NCBI RefSeq assembly: GCF_030406725.1
Contig: NZ_CP129107.1
Coordinates: 1,840,501 to 1,904,500, forward strand
Source of the DNA: Alteriqipengyuania flavescens
GTDB taxonomy: Bacteria; Pseudomonadota; Alphaproteobacteria; Sphingomonadales; Sphingomonadaceae
Direction of reading: 5' to 3'
Length of the DNA stretch: 64,000 bases
Each line of letters begins with the position of its first letter. The first letter of the stretch is position 1. Below the pieces are notes generated by a model. It ran no database searches, was not told the origin of the DNA, and worked only from the letters and a program-made list of their open reading frames with translations. The position numbers and the translations under genes are program-made. Below are positions 17,829 to 27,754 of this stretch, in pieces.

Positions 17829-18926
17829 ATGGCCTTTGCCAAACTTGCCACAACCGTTCGCGCAGCCGCTTTCGCGCTGGCGCTCGCCGCCGTTCCGGGC
17901 GCGGTCGCCGCGCAGGACGAGCCGGTGCAGACGCAGGTCGAAGAACCTGCCGGCGCAACCGAGCAGGCCGGAGATGCCGCTGCCGAATCGGACGCCGCCG
18001 CGACCGACGCTGCGGCGCCGCTGATCGATGCGCGCAGCACGATCAATGGCGAGCCTGCGATTAAAGGCCAGCCGGTTTCCGCCGAGGAAGACCTGGTCGG
18101 TTCGATGAGCTTCCAGCCGCAGCACAACGCGATCGGCGAACAGGCCATCTTCATGCACGATTACATCCTGCTGCCGATCATCGTGGCGATCTGCCTGTTC
18201 GTGCTCGGCCTGCTGCTGTTCGTGGTCGTGAAATATCGCCGCCGTGCGGGCCGCGAACCGTCCAAGACCAGCCACAACACGCTGGTGGAAGTGATCTGGA
18301 CGCTGGTCCCGGCGCTGATCCTGGTCGGCATCGCGATCCCCTCGATCAGCCTGCTGGCGAACCAGTATGAAACCCCGCCGGAAGACGCGATCACCATCAA
18401 GGCGACCGGCTACCAGTGGTACTGGGGCTACACTTATGTCGACAACGGCGGCTTCGAAGTCATTTCGAACATGCTGGATGCCGACGAGGCGGAAGCCCGC
18501 GGCGAGCCGCACCAGCTGGCGGTCGACAACCGCCTGGTCGTGCCGGTCGGTGTGCCGATCCGAATGCAGATCATCGGCGCCGACGTGATCCACTCGTTCG
18601 CCGTGCCGAGCCTGTGGTTCAAGATGGACGCCGTGCCCGGCCGCCTGAACGAAAAGATGCTGACCATCGACGAGCCCGGCATCTACTACGGCCAGTGCAT
18701 GGAGCTGTGCGGCGCCCGCCACGCCTACATGCCGATTGCCGTCGAGGCCGTGCCGATGGACCAGTTCCGCGCATGGGTCGCCAGCAAGGGCGGCACTTTC
18801 GGCGACGAGGAAACGGTGGCGGAAGAAGGCGCGCAGTCGGCCGAAGATGCCGCCGAAGCGGGCGACACGGAAGCGGCCGAAGAGGCTGTCGAAGCCGAAG
18901 CCTCAGCGGCAACCGCCGCCGAATAA
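17829..18926 (+). CDS. ctaC: Cytochrome c oxidase subunit II
   Basis: This is a 365-residue precursor with signal peptide (residues 1-28, ending AVAAQ), an Ala/Glu-rich spacer, and two transmembrane helices (FMHDYILLPIIVAICLFVLGL; LVEVIWTLVPALILVGIAIP). The periplasmic CuA domain has the complete ligand set: HSFAVPSLWFKMDAVPG, then GQCMELCGARHAYMP. It accepts electrons from cytochrome c in the aa3 terminal oxidase. The C-terminus ends in a ~35-residue Ala/Glu tail after the usual fold end. First gene of the ctaC-ctaD-ctaB-coxF-ctaG-ctaE run. Confidence 0.96.
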   Translation: MAFAKLATTVRAAAFALALAAVPGAVAAQDEPVQTQVEEPAGATEQAGDAAAESDAAATDAAAPLIDARSTINGEPAIKGQPVSAEEDLVGSMSFQPQHNAIGEQAIFMHDYILLPIIVAICLFVLGLLLFVVVKYRRRAGREPSKTSHNTLVEVIWTLVPALILVGIAIPSISLLANQYETPPEDAITIKATGYQWYWGYTYVDNGGFEVISNMLDADEAEARGEPHQLAVDNRLVVPVGVPIRMQIIGADVIHSFAVPSLWFKMDAVPGRLNEKMLTIDEPGIYYGQCMELCGARHAYMPIAVEAVPMDQFRAWVASKGGTFGDEETVAEEGAQSAEDAAEAGDTEAAEEAVEAEASAATAAE

Positions 18927-18966
18927 CGAACGTATTTAGATAGAACGACAGGTCGAGAGACAGATC

Positions 18967-20679
18967 ATGGCAACCACAGCAGACAGCTTCCAGGCGCATC
19001 ACGACGATCATGCGCACGCACATGATGCCGACCACAAGCCGGCGTTCTTCGCCCGCTGGTTCATGTCCACCAACCACAAGGACATCGGCACGCTGTACCT
19101 GATCTTCGCGATCATCGCGGGCATCATCGGTGGCGCCATTTCGGGCGTCATGCGTGCCGAGCTGGCCGAGCCGGGCATCCAGATCCTGAATTCCACGATC
19201 CCCTTCGCAGGCGTCGGCGCGGTCGATATCAACGCCGCACTGCACCACTGGAACGTGCTGATCACCGCGCACGGCCTGATCATGGTCTTCTTCATGGTCA
19301 TGCCGGCCATGATCGGCGGCTTCGGCAACTGGTTCGTGCCGCTGATGATCGGCGCGCCGGACATGGCCTTCCCGCGCATGAACAACATTTCGTTCTGGCT
19401 GACGGTGATGGCCTTCTTCAGCCTTCTGGCGTCCACCTTCATGCCGGGCGGCACGGGGACGGGCGCGGGCACGGGCTGGACGGTCTATGCACCGCTGTCC
19501 ACTTCGGGCAGCCAGGGCCCCGCGGTCGATTTCGCCATCTTCTCGCTGCACCTTGCCGGTGCCGCCTCGATCATGGGCGCGATCAACTTCATCACCACGA
19601 TCTTCAACATGCGCGCGCCGGGGATGACCCTGCACCGCATGCCGCTGTTCGTGTGGTCGGTGCTGGTCACCTCGTTCCTGCTGCTGCTGGCGCTGCCGGT
19701 GCTGGCCGCGGCGATCACCATGCTGCTGACGGACCGTAACTTCGGCACGACCTTCTTCGATGCGGCCGGTGGCGGCGATCCGGTGCTCTACCAGCACCTG
19801 TTCTGGTTCTTCGGCCACCCGGAAGTCTACATCATGATCCTGCCGGGCTTCGGCATGATCAGCCAGATCGTGGCGACCTTCAGCCGCAAGCCGGTGTTCG
19901 GCTACCTCGGTATGGCCTACGCCATGGTCCTGATCGGCGTGATCGGCTTCATCGTGTGGGCGCACCACATGTACACTGTCGGCCTCGATGTGAACACGAA
20001 GATGTATTTCACCGCCGCGACGATGGTGATCGCCGTGCCTACGGGCGTGAAGATCTTCAGCTGGATCGCCACGATGTGGGGCGGCAGCCTGGAGTTCAAG
20101 TCGCCGATGGTCTGGGCGCTGGGCTTCATCTTCCTGTTCACCGTGGGCGGCGTGACCGGCGTGGTACTGGCCAACGGCGGCGTCGACGACAATTTGCACG
20201 ACAGCTACTACGTGGTGGCGCACTTCCACTACGTGCTGTCAATGGGCGCCGTGTTCAGCCTGTTCGCCGGTTTCTACTACTGGTTCCCGAAGATGAGCGG
20301 CCGCTGGCACAGCGAATTCCTGAGCCACGTCCACTTCTGGATGTTCTTCGTCGGAGTGAACGTGATCTTCTTCCCGCAGCACTTCCTGGGCATTAACGGC
20401 ATGGCGCGTCGCTATCCCGACTATCCCGATGCCTTCCAGTACTGGAACGAGATCAGCTCGGTCGGCTACATGATCATGGCCGCATCGATGGTCGTGTTCT
20501 TCGCCAACCTCGTCTACGCCTTCACGGCGGGCAAGAAGGCGGAAGCCAACTACTGGGGCGAAGGGGCAACGACGCTCGAATGGGCGCTGTCGAGCCCGCC
20601 GCCGTTCCACCAGTTCAACGAACTGCCGGTTATCGAGGACCACCACGGTCACCACCACCACGCCAAGGCCGTCGGCTGA
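18967..20679 (+). CDS. ctaD: Cytochrome c oxidase subunit I
   Basis: This is a 570-residue catalytic subunit with twelve transmembrane helices. [16 protein letters not shown] is the conserved start of helix [22 protein letters not shown] carries a low-spin heme ligand; [18 protein letters not shown] holds the CuB histidine and the cross-linked Tyr; [11 protein letters not shown] has the CuB His pair; [13 protein letters not shown] has the heme a and a3 ligands. Both ends are His-rich ([21 protein letters not shown]), a visible oddity that may bind metal. It reduces O2 and pumps protons. Confidence 0.98.
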   Translation: MATTADSFQAHHDDHAHAHDADHKPAFFARWFMSTNHKDIGTLYLIFAIIAGIIGGAISGVMRAELAEPGIQILNSTIPFAGVGAVDINAALHHWNVLITAHGLIMVFFMVMPAMIGGFGNWFVPLMIGAPDMAFPRMNNISFWLTVMAFFSLLASTFMPGGTGTGAGTGWTVYAPLSTSGSQGPAVDFAIFSLHLAGAASIMGAINFITTIFNMRAPGMTLHRMPLFVWSVLVTSFLLLLALPVLAAAITMLLTDRNFGTTFFDAAGGGDPVLYQHLFWFFGHPEVYIMILPGFGMISQIVATFSRKPVFGYLGMAYAMVLIGVIGFIVWAHHMYTVGLDVNTKMYFTAATMVIAVPTGVKIFSWIATMWGGSLEFKSPMVWALGFIFLFTVGGVTGVVLANGGVDDNLHDSYYVVAHFHYVLSMGAVFSLFAGFYYWFPKMSGRWHSEFLSHVHFWMFFVGVNVIFFPQHFLGINGMARRYPDYPDAFQYWNEISSVGYMIMAASMVVFFANLVYAFTAGKKAEANYWGEGATTLEWALSSPPPFHQFNELPVIEDHHGHHHHAKAVG

Positions 20680-20698
20680 GCCGATAGGCTGGCAGGCA

Positions 20699-20721
20699 GG
20701 CGCGCCATTCAAGAGCGCGCC
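20699..20721 (+). other. Hairpin between ctaD and ctaB
   Basis: GGCGCGC (20699-20705) and GCGCGCC (20715-20721) form a 7-bp GC stem with a 9-base loop, 20 bases after the ctaD stop. No T-run follows. It may stabilise the upstream message end or partially attenuate readthrough, giving different levels of structural and assembly proteins (inference). Confidence 0.4.
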
Positions 20722-20784
20722 GCCGGAAACCGAAGATGGGGGGGCGTGCCGGCAACGGCGCGCCCCCGTTTCGCAAGACAGGAC

Positions 20785-21729
20785 ATGAGCATCTCCACCG
20801 CAGTCCCACCCACCACCGCTTCGACCGGCGCCCGGATGCCGGCGGACTGGCGCGATTTCTACGCGCTGACAAAGCCGCGGGTGATGACGCTGGTGATCTT
20901 CACCGGCCTGTGCGGCCTGCTTGCCGCGCCGGGGAGCATCCACCCGGTGCTGGGCTTCGTGACCGTGCTGTGCATCGCGCTGGGCGCGGGCGGGGCGGCC
21001 AGCCTCAACCAGTGGTGGGAAGCGGACCTCGACGCCAAGATGAAGCGGACCTCCGGTCGCCCGCTGCCTGCCGGGCGGATGCAGCGCACCGACGCGCGCG
21101 ATTTCGGCTTCTTCCTGTCGGGCCTGTCGGTGATGATCATGGGCCTTGCGGTCCACTGGCTCGCCGCGATCATCCTGGCGATCTCGATCGTCTACTACGC
21201 CGTCGTCTACACCATGTGGCTGAAGCCGCGCACGCCGCAGAACATCGTCATCGGCGGCGGGGCAGGGGCCTTCCCGCCGATGATCGGCTGGGTCGCGGTG
21301 ACGGGCGAGGTCACGCTGATGCCCGTGCTGCTGTTCGCCATCATCTTCTTCTGGACGCCGCCGCATTTCTGGGCGCTCGCCCTGTTCGTGGAAAGCGATT
21401 ACGCCAAGGCCGGCATCCCCATGCTGCCGGTGGTGAAGGGCGAGGTGGCGACCCGCCGCCAGATCCTCGCCTACAGCGTGCTGCTGATCCCGATTGCCGT
21501 CGCGCCGTGGCTGATCGGCGGGACCGGCGCGATCTACGGCATCGCGGCGCTCGTCCTCAGCCTCGGCTTCCTCGCGCTGGCCGTTCCCGTCTTCACCCGC
21601 CGTCGTGGGGAAGAGGACCGGATGCTCCCCGAAAAGCGTCTGTTCGGCTATAGCGTGATCTATCTCTTCGCCCTGTTCGGCGCGCTGGTCGCCGACCGGC
21701 TGCTCGCCCATTACGGAGTTTTCGCATGA
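20785..21729 (+). CDS. ctaB: Protoheme IX farnesyltransferase (heme O synthase)
   Basis: This is a 314-residue UbiA-family membrane enzyme that adds a farnesyl group to heme b, the step before heme A formation for the aa3 oxidase. [20 protein letters not shown] is the typical N-terminal segment, [21 protein letters not shown] holds the two metal-binding Asp residues and the RTxxRPLP motif, and [18 protein letters not shown] follows. The ATG at 20785 with an upstream AGGA was chosen over a GTG 39 bases earlier. The stop overlaps the small coxF-like gene (ATGA). Confidence 0.95.
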   Translation: MSISTAVPPTTASTGARMPADWRDFYALTKPRVMTLVIFTGLCGLLAAPGSIHPVLGFVTVLCIALGAGGAASLNQWWEADLDAKMKRTSGRPLPAGRMQRTDARDFGFFLSGLSVMIMGLAVHWLAAIILAISIVYYAVVYTMWLKPRTPQNIVIGGGAGAFPPMIGWVAVTGEVTLMPVLLFAIIFFWTPPHFWALALFVESDYAKAGIPMLPVVKGEVATRRQILAYSVLLIPIAVAPWLIGGTGAIYGIAALVLSLGFLALAVPVFTRRRGEEDRMLPEKRLFGYSVIYLFALFGALVADRLLAHYGVFA

Positions 21730-21848
21730 CGCCCGAAGAACAACGCGAATACCGCGCCCGCCAGATCGCCCGGTCCAAGGTCTTCGGCCTCGGCCTCGCG
21801 GCGCTGGCCGTCCTGTTCTACGTCATCACGATCGTTCGGATGGATTGA
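21726..21848 (+). CDS. CoxF-like small oxidase-associated membrane protein
   Basis: This is a 40-residue protein: a charged N-terminus ([18 protein letters not shown]) and one transmembrane helix ([20 protein letters not shown]). Size, topology and position between ctaB and ctaG match the small CoxF-type proteins described in alphaproteobacterial oxidase operons. The start overlaps the ctaB stop by four bases and ctaG follows 3 bases later, strong evidence of a co-translated gene. The molecular role is not established here. Confidence 0.8.
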   Translation: MTPEEQREYRARQIARSKVFGLGLAALAVLFYVITIVRMD

Positions 21849-21851
21849 ACC

Positions 21852-22439
21852 ATGACTGCCGCCGTCGCCCCCGATAGTTCGAAGAACCTCAAGACCGGCC
21901 TCATCTTCCTTGCCGTGGCGATCGGCATGCTCGGCCTCGGCTATGCGGCCGTCCCGCTTTACCGCCTGTTCTGCCAGGTGACCGGCTTCGCCGGCACCAC
22001 CCAGGTGGCGAGCGAAAGCGACGCGGCGCTGGCGGAACAATTCGCCCTGTCCGGCGCCACGAAGCCCATCTCGATCCGCTTCGATGCCAATATCGCGCCC
22101 GGCGTGCCGTGGTATTTCAAACCCGAGCAGCGCACCCAAAGCGCACAGATCGGCCAGCGCCAGCTCGCCATCTATGTCGCGCGCAACAACAGCGACCGGC
22201 CGGTGACGGGCACCGCCACCTTCAACGTGGAGCCGGAGCAGGCGGGCGCCTATTTCAACAAGATCCAGTGCTTCTGCTTTACCGAGCAGACGCTGGAGCC
22301 GGGCGCGGAAGTGCGCATGCCGGTGCTGTATTACGTCGACCCCGCCGCCCTCGACGATCCCAACATGGACGGGGTCGAGCAGGTCACGCTCAGCTACACA
22401 TTCCACAAGGCGCCGGAGCAACCCGACGCTACCCCCTAG
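21852..22439 (+). CDS. ctaG: Cytochrome c oxidase assembly protein CtaG (Cox11)
   Basis: This is a 195-residue membrane-anchored copper chaperone that delivers copper to the CuB site of subunit I. One N-terminal helix (LIFLAVAIGMLGLGYAAVPLYRLF) is followed by the CQVTGFAGTTQ motif and an Ig-like periplasmic domain with KIQCFCFTEQTL, the Cys-x-Cys copper-binding motif of Cox11. The YTFHKAPEQ end is typical. It lies between the CoxF-like gene and subunit III. Confidence 0.96.
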   Translation: MTAAVAPDSSKNLKTGLIFLAVAIGMLGLGYAAVPLYRLFCQVTGFAGTTQVASESDAALAEQFALSGATKPISIRFDANIAPGVPWYFKPEQRTQSAQIGQRQLAIYVARNNSDRPVTGTATFNVEPEQAGAYFNKIQCFCFTEQTLEPGAEVRMPVLYYVDPAALDDPNMDGVEQVTLSYTFHKAPEQPDATP

Positions 22440-22507
22440 ACCCCACGCGGCCTGCGCTTTAAGGGCAGGCGACGCATTCGATTCACTGTTTAATCCAGGA
22501 TCACGCC

Positions 22508-23404
22508 ATGGCCGGTAAACCAGCCCACGAATATCACATCCTGCCGCCCGACATCTGGCCGCTGGTCACATCAATGTCGGCACTCACCTTCACAACCGGG
22601 ATGGTGTTCTTCATGCACAGCACCCCGGCAACGGCGGAAGCGCCTGCGACCTACAGCTTCTGGCCGCTGGTGCTGGGCCTCGGCATCGCCGGGCTGATCG
22701 CCAGCTTCTTCGGCTGGTTTTCGAAGATCATCGCCGAAGCGCAGGCCGGCGACCATACGCCGGTTGTGCAGCTGCACCTGCGCTACGGCATGATCCTGTT
22801 CATCGCGTCCGAAGTCATGTTCTTCGTCGGCTGGTTCTGGGCGTGGTTCGATTTCTCGCTGTTCCCCGCGCCGCTGGCGTATGACGAAGGGGCGGGCCTG
22901 TGGTCCAACCTCATCGGGCAGGAAGGCGCCGCGGCACTCGCGAAGTTCCCGCCGGAAGGCATCGAAGTCCTCAACGCCTTCGAACTGCCGCTGATGAACA
23001 CGCTGATCCTGCTGTGTTCGGGCACCACGGTAACCTGGGCGCACCACTCGCTGATCGAAGGCAACCGCGAAGGCCTGAAGCAGGGCCTGTGGGCCACGAT
23101 CCTGCTCGGCATCCTGTTCTCCTGCGTCCAGGCCTACGAGTATGGCGCGGCGCCCTTCGGCTTCGGCGGCAACACCTACAGCTCGGCATTCTACATGGCG
23201 ACCGGCTTCCACGGCTTCCACGTGATCGTCGGCACGATCATGCTGATCGTCTGCCTCGTGCGCGCCTACAAGGGCCACTTCACGCCCCGCCAGCACTTCG
23301 GTTTCGAAGCGGCGGCGTGGTACTGGCACTTCGTCGACGTGGTGTGGCTGTTCCTCTTCGTCGCAGTCTACGTCTGGGGCGGCTGGGGCGCACCGGTCCA
23401 TTGA
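22508..23404 (+). CDS. ctaE: Cytochrome c oxidase subunit III
   Basis: This is a 298-residue polytopic subunit with seven predicted helices. The N-terminal HEYHILPPDIWPLVTS, the IASEVMFFVGWFWAWF helix with the conserved Glu, the NTLILLCSGTTVTWAHH segment, ATGFHGFHVIVGTIML and the closing WYWHFVDVVWLFLFVAVYVW are all family hallmarks. It stabilises the oxidase and proton uptake. A DUF983 and a SURF1-like gene follow within about 15 bases and by overlap respectively. Confidence 0.97.
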   Translation: MAGKPAHEYHILPPDIWPLVTSMSALTFTTGMVFFMHSTPATAEAPATYSFWPLVLGLGIAGLIASFFGWFSKIIAEAQAGDHTPVVQLHLRYGMILFIASEVMFFVGWFWAWFDFSLFPAPLAYDEGAGLWSNLIGQEGAAALAKFPPEGIEVLNAFELPLMNTLILLCSGTTVTWAHHSLIEGNREGLKQGLWATILLGILFSCVQAYEYGAAPFGFGGNTYSSAFYMATGFHGFHVIVGTIMLIVCLVRAYKGHFTPRQHFGFEAAAWYWHFVDVVWLFLFVAVYVWGGWGAPVH

Positions 23405-23417
23405 TCGCGCTTCCCGC

Positions 23418-23852
23418 ATGACGGCGGAAACGCCTGACCGAGAAACGTCCGACCGACAGGGGCAGCCCGCACAGCGCGTGGCTGCCCTTCTCGGTTCGTG
23501 CCCGCACTGCGGCGCGGCGACGCTGTTCGACGGGCCGGTGTCCTTCGCCCCGGAATGCTCGCAATGCGGGCTCAACTTCTCGCGCTTCAACGTGGGCGAC
23601 GGGCCGGCGGCGTTCCTCACCTTCGGCGTCGGCGGCCTCGTCACCGCGCTCGCCGTCTGGCTGGAGCTTGCGGCGAGTCCGCCGTTCTGGGTCCACATCC
23701 TGCTGTGGGTGCCGCTGACCGCGGCGCTGGTTATCGGCGGTCTGCGGGTCGCCAAAGCCTGGCTGCTGAGCGCAGAATACCGCCAGCGGGCCAGCGAGGC
23801 CCGGACAGACGACACGCGCCCGGACACTACGCAATCCGACGAGACCAGCTGA
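23418..23852 (+). CDS. DUF983 zinc-ribbon membrane protein
   Basis: This is a 144-residue protein. Two CxxC pairs (SCPHCGAATLF and ECSQCGLNF) form a likely zinc ribbon near residues 25-55, followed by two transmembrane helices (AFLTFGVGGLVTALAVWLEL; HILLWVPLTAALVIGGLRV). This is the DUF983 arrangement commonly found with cytochrome oxidase genes in alphaproteobacteria, though its exact role is unknown. The tail is Thr/Asp-rich and probably disordered. The stop overlaps the SURF1-like start. Confidence 0.88.
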   Translation: MTAETPDRETSDRQGQPAQRVAALLGSCPHCGAATLFDGPVSFAPECSQCGLNFSRFNVGDGPAAFLTFGVGGLVTALAVWLELAASPPFWVHILLWVPLTAALVIGGLRVAKAWLLSAEYRQRASEARTDDTRPDTTQSDETS

Positions 23853-24415
23853 TGCGTTTCCCCCTCATCCCCTCCATCATCGTTGCCGGGGCCATTGCGA
23901 CGATGATCGTGCTCGGCATCTGGCAGCTTGGCCGGGCGGACGAGAAGGAGGTGCTGCTGGCCAGCTACGCCGCGGCGCAGGAAAATCCCGACCCGGTCGC
24001 CTTTCCTTCCCCCGGGGAGGAAGCGGAGCTGGCGCTTTACCGCCGTGCATCGGTCGACTGCGCAACCGTTCGTGCCATCGAGACCCGCGGCGCCACCTCG
24101 GCAAGCGGCGCCAAGGGCTGGGCGCACTACGCCGAATGCACGCTGGCCGATGGCAGTGAGGCGGAAGTCGCGCTCGGCTTCAGCCGCGACCCGCAGGCGA
24201 TCGCATGGGATGGCGGTGAGGTCACGGGCATCATCGGTCCCGGTCCCAAGCTGGTCGCCGATCCCGCTCTGGCGGGGCTGGACCCGTTGGCGAAACCCGA
24301 CCCGGCCGACATCCCGAACAACCACCTCGCCTACGCCGGGCAGTGGTTCTTCTTTGCGCTCACCGCGCTGGTCATCTTCGTGCTGGCCGTGCGCCGCAAA
24401 TCGCGCGGGCTTTAG
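23852..24415 (+). CDS. SURF1-family oxidase biogenesis protein
   Basis: This is a 187-residue protein with one transmembrane helix at each end (SIIVAGAIATMIVLGIWQLGR, then WFFFALTALVIFVLAVRRK) around a periplasmic domain, the SURF1/Shy1 layout. The GIWQLGRADEKE and NHLAYAGQWFFFAL segments are conserved signatures. Bacterial SURF1 proteins help insert heme a into subunit I. The start overlaps the preceding stop by one base, and thrC starts 59 bases later. Confidence 0.87.
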   Translation: MRFPLIPSIIVAGAIATMIVLGIWQLGRADEKEVLLASYAAAQENPDPVAFPSPGEEAELALYRRASVDCATVRAIETRGATSASGAKGWAHYAECTLADGSEAEVALGFSRDPQAIAWDGGEVTGIIGPGPKLVADPALAGLDPLAKPDPADIPNNHLAYAGQWFFFALTALVIFVLAVRRKSRGL

Positions 24416-24474
24416 CCGCACCAACACCCTCTTTCTTGCCGCGCCCTGTGGCCCGCGCTACGCCGCAGCGCAGC

Positions 24475-25872
24475 ATGGACTATATCTCGACCCGCGGCTC
24501 CGCGCCCACACTCGACTTCGCCGGCGTCACCCTCGCCGGCCTCGCCAGCGACGGCGGGCTGTACCTGCCTGCCGAGTGGCCGGGCTTCTCGGGCGACCAC
24601 ATCCGCGACATGCGCGGGCTACCCTATGCGGAGCTGGCCGCGCGCGTGATGCAGCCCTTCGTCGGCGACAGCCTGTCGCCGGAGCGGCTGCGCGAATTGT
24701 GCGAGGCAGCCTATGGCCGCTTCAGCCACGATGCGGTGACCCCGCTCGTCCAGCTCGACCAGCGGCACTGGCTGCTGGAGCTGTTCCACGGCCCAACGCT
24801 CGCCTTCAAGGACGTGGCGCTGCAATTGCTGGGGCTGCTGTTCGAGGAATTCCTCGCCCGCGAGGACAAACACCTGACCATCGTCGGCGCGACCAGCGGG
24901 GACACCGGCAGCGCGGCGATCGATGCGGTCGCGGGGCGGGAGCGGATCGAGATCTTCATGCTCCATCCCGATGGACGGGTCAGCGACGTGCAGCGTCGCC
25001 AGATGACCACCATCCGCGCGCCGAACGTCCACAATATCGCCATCGGGGGCAGCTTCGACGATGCGCAGGCGATGGTGAAGCGCATGTTCGCCGATCCGGG
25101 CATGGCGGCAGTCAACCTCGGCGCGGTCAATTCCATCAACTGGGCACGGCTGATGGCGCAGGTGGTCTATTACTTCGCTGCCGCGGTGCAATTGGGCGCG
25201 CCCGACCGCCAGGTCGCCTTCAGCGTGCCGACGGGCAATTTCGGCGACGTCTTCGCCGGCTATGTCGCGGCGCAAATGGGCCTGCCGATCGCGCGGCTGG
25301 TCGTCGCCACCAACGTCAACGACATCCTCCACCGCGCCATTGCCAACGGCGACTATTCGGCGGGCGAGGTCACGCCGACCGCCAGCCCCAGCATGGATAT
25401 CCAGGTCAGCAGCAATTTCGAACGCATGCTGTTCGACGCCGGGGGCCGCGACGGGGCGGCGATGGCGGAGCAGATGCGCGGCTTCGATGCGACCCGCGCG
25501 ATGCAACTGACGAACCTGCAGCGCGAGGGCGTGGCAGGCCTGATGTCCTCGGCCCGGGCCGATGCGACCGACATGAGCCAGGCGATGCGCTGGGCGTTCG
25601 ACCATGCGGGGCAGGTCATCGACCCGCACACCGCCATCGGCCTGCATGCCGCGCGGGAGCTGGAGATCGATGGCGACATTCCCGTCGTCACGCTCGCCAC
25701 CGCGCACCCGGCGAAGTTCCGCGATCCGGTGGAACGAGCGACCGGCATCCGCCCGGCCTTGCCCGCGCGGATCGGCAATCTCTTCGAGCGTGAAGAGGCG
25801 TACGAGACCCTGCCGGGCGATTACGACGCGGTCCGCGATTACGTGCTGCAAGGCGCCGCGCCGCATGGCTAA
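24475..25872 (+). CDS. thrC: Threonine synthase
   Basis: This is a 465-residue fold-type II PLP enzyme converting O-phosphohomoserine to threonine. The N-terminal MDYISTRG and DGGLYLP are family signatures, HGPTLAFKDVALQ carries the PLP lysine (about Lys112), VGATSGDTGSAAIDAV is the phosphate loop, and VPTGNFGDVFAGY follows. The start ATG agrees with the alphaproteobacterial form. Its end overlaps the methyltransferase start by eight bases. Confidence 0.96.
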   Translation: MDYISTRGSAPTLDFAGVTLAGLASDGGLYLPAEWPGFSGDHIRDMRGLPYAELAARVMQPFVGDSLSPERLRELCEAAYGRFSHDAVTPLVQLDQRHWLLELFHGPTLAFKDVALQLLGLLFEEFLAREDKHLTIVGATSGDTGSAAIDAVAGRERIEIFMLHPDGRVSDVQRRQMTTIRAPNVHNIAIGGSFDDAQAMVKRMFADPGMAAVNLGAVNSINWARLMAQVVYYFAAAVQLGAPDRQVAFSVPTGNFGDVFAGYVAAQMGLPIARLVVATNVNDILHRAIANGDYSAGEVTPTASPSMDIQVSSNFERMLFDAGGRDGAAMAEQMRGFDATRAMQLTNLQREGVAGLMSSARADATDMSQAMRWAFDHAGQVIDPHTAIGLHAARELEIDGDIPVVTLATAHPAKFRDPVERATGIRPALPARIGNLFEREEAYETLPGDYDAVRDYVLQGAAPHG

Positions 25873-26776
25873 TCTGGTGGAACAGCCGGTCGTGATGGCC
25901 GGCGGCGCGTGGGAGGACTACGGCCTCATCGACAGCGGGCACGGGCGCAAGCTGGAACGCTACGGCCGCTTCCGCTTCATCCGGCCGGAAGGGCAAGCGC
26001 TGTGGGCGCCGCGTTCCGATCACTGGCAGGCGGACGGCGAGTTCGTTCCCGCGTCGGACGAGGACGGCGGCGGACGCTGGCAGCTGGGCGCCCACGTACC
26101 GGAAGACGGCTGGCCGCTCGCATGGCAGGACGGCGTGCGCTTCACCGCGCAATGCACGCCCTTCCGCCATCTCGGCTTCTTCCCCGACATGGCCCCGGTG
26201 TGGGAGTGGATGGGAGAGCGCCTGGCAGGGCGCGACGACGCCGAAACGATGAACCTGTTCGGCTACACCGGCGTCGGCAGCCTGGCGCTCAGCCGGTTCG
26301 GCAAGGTCACCCACGTCGATGCGAGCAAGAAATCGGTCGCCCAGGCGCGCGAGAATGCGGCGCTGTCCGGCATGGAAAACCGTCCGATCCGCTGGCTGGT
26401 GGACGATGCCGCGAAGTTCGCCGCGCGCGAGGTGCGGCGCGGCAATCGCTACGACGGGATCATCCTCGATCCGCCCAAGTTCGGGCGCGGGCCGAAAGGA
26501 GAAACCTGGCGGCTGGAAGATGCGCTCCCCGGCTTGATCGCCGATTGCCGCAAGCTGCTGGACGGCGACAGCCGGTTCCTGTTCCTGACCGTCTACGCCG
26601 TGCGGATGAGCAGCCTTGCCATAGGGGCGATGCTGGCCGAACATTTCGCCGACCTTCCGGGCAGGATCGAGCACGGTGACCTCGCCATGCGGGAGGAGCC
26701 GATTGGGCGGGATCAGGACGATCGAACGGACGCGCGCCTGCTGCCCACGGCGATCTTCGCCCGCTGGAGCCGGTGA
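25865..26776 (+). CDS. RlmI-like class I SAM methyltransferase
   Basis: The 303-residue protein ends in a Rossmann methyltransferase domain: MNLFGYTGVGSLALSRFG is motif I, VTHVDASKKSVAQARENAAL motif II, and YDGIILDPPKFGRG holds the DPPxF/Y motif typical of nucleic-acid base methyltransferases such as RlmI/RlmK-type rRNA m5C/m2G enzymes. The usual N-terminal PUA domain is reduced. The exact rRNA target is not determinable from the sequence. The start overlaps thrC by eight bases. Confidence 0.85.
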   Translation: MANLVEQPVVMAGGAWEDYGLIDSGHGRKLERYGRFRFIRPEGQALWAPRSDHWQADGEFVPASDEDGGGRWQLGAHVPEDGWPLAWQDGVRFTAQCTPFRHLGFFPDMAPVWEWMGERLAGRDDAETMNLFGYTGVGSLALSRFGKVTHVDASKKSVAQARENAALSGMENRPIRWLVDDAAKFAAREVRRGNRYDGIILDPPKFGRGPKGETWRLEDALPGLIADCRKLLDGDSRFLFLTVYAVRMSSLAIGAMLAEHFADLPGRIEHGDLAMREEPIGRDQDDRTDARLLPTAIFARWSR

Positions 26777-26887
26777 AGCGGCATCCCGCTGCGGCACACC
26801 GCGCGATTGGCGGATTCGCGCCATTGCCCCGCACGCCGTGCGCCGCCATGACACGCCCAAACGATTCGTATTGGGGAAGATACGGCG

Positions 26888-27439
26888 ATGAATCGACTTG
26901 CCTCGCAAAGCCAGCTGCGCGCCAGCCTGCTGCGCTGGTCGCTGGTGTGCGTACCGGCGGTCATGTTGCTGGGCTTCCTGTCCGGTATGCTCGGCAGCGA
27001 TCCGTCGGGGCCGTGGTTCCAGTCGCTCACCAAGCCCGACATCTTCCCGCCGCCCGCCACCTTCGGCATCGTGTGGAGCATCCTGTTTGCCCTGATCGGC
27101 TTCGCGCTGGCGCTGGTCTGCGCGGCGTGGGGCGCGCGGGGGCGGGGCATCGCCATCGCCGCCTTCATCGTCCAGTTCGCGCTGGCGCTGGCATGGTCGC
27201 CGACCTTCTTTGCCGCCCACCGGATCGAAACCGCGCTTTACGTCATCTTCTTCCTCGATGTCGCCGCGATCATCGCCACGGTGCTGATGTGGCGGGTGCG
27301 CAAGCTCGCCGGCGTGTTGATGCTGCCCTATGTCGCGTGGATCCTGTTCGCCACGGTTCTCAATTACGCGTTCCTCCAGGCCAATCCCGATGGCGGCGCG
27401 GCGGAGCCGACCGGCGCGGTGCAGACTTTCGAGCTGTGA
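26888..27439 (+). CDS. TspO/MBR family protein
   Basis: This is a 183-residue membrane protein with about five helices and conserved TspO features (WFQSLTKPDIFPPPATFGIVWS, ALAWSPTFFAAHRIETAL). The family binds tetrapyrroles and sterol-like ligands and in Rhodobacter modulates photosynthesis gene expression. That would suit an erythrobacter lineage, but no photosynthesis genes are in this window. The N-terminal LLRWSLVCVPAVMLLGFL is the first helix. It has its own gap upstream of 111 bases. Confidence 0.9.
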   Translation: MNRLASQSQLRASLLRWSLVCVPAVMLLGFLSGMLGSDPSGPWFQSLTKPDIFPPPATFGIVWSILFALIGFALALVCAAWGARGRGIAIAAFIVQFALALAWSPTFFAAHRIETALYVIFFLDVAAIIATVLMWRVRKLAGVLMLPYVAWILFATVLNYAFLQANPDGGAAEPTGAVQTFEL

Positions 27440-27477
27440 CCTTGCGCAAAGCGGCGGCGCGCGCCATCTAGCCCCTC

Positions 27478-27723
27478 ATGCAGAGCCAGAACCCCCTGAT
27501 CGCCGATTTTGTGAAGATGGTGAACGGTGCCGCGGGCACCTTTGCCGGCATGACGCGCGAGGCGCGCGAAGCGGCGCGGGAACGCGCGCGGGAAGCCTTC
27601 GGCGGGATGGATTTCGTCAGCCGCGAGGAATTCGACGCGGTAAAGGCAATGGCCGCAAAGGCGCGCGACGAGAACGACGCTCTGGCAAAGCGAATCGAAG
27701 CGCTGGAAGCCAAGCACAAGTGA
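27478..27723 (+). CDS. ubiK: UbiK/BMFP-type coiled-coil accessory factor
   Basis: This is an 81-residue protein. NPLIADFVKMVNGAAGTFAG is the amphipathic N-terminal helix and EEFDAVKAMAAKARDENDALAKRIEAL is the C-terminal coiled coil typical of the BMFP domain. In Escherichia coli the homologue UbiK helps assemble aerobic ubiquinone synthesis at the membrane. recO follows 31 bases later. Confidence 0.85.
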   Translation: MQSQNPLIADFVKMVNGAAGTFAGMTREAREAARERAREAFGGMDFVSREEFDAVKAMAAKARDENDALAKRIEALEAKHK

Positions 27724-27754
27724 ACCCCGGCGCAGGGGCGGAGGCATTCCTCCC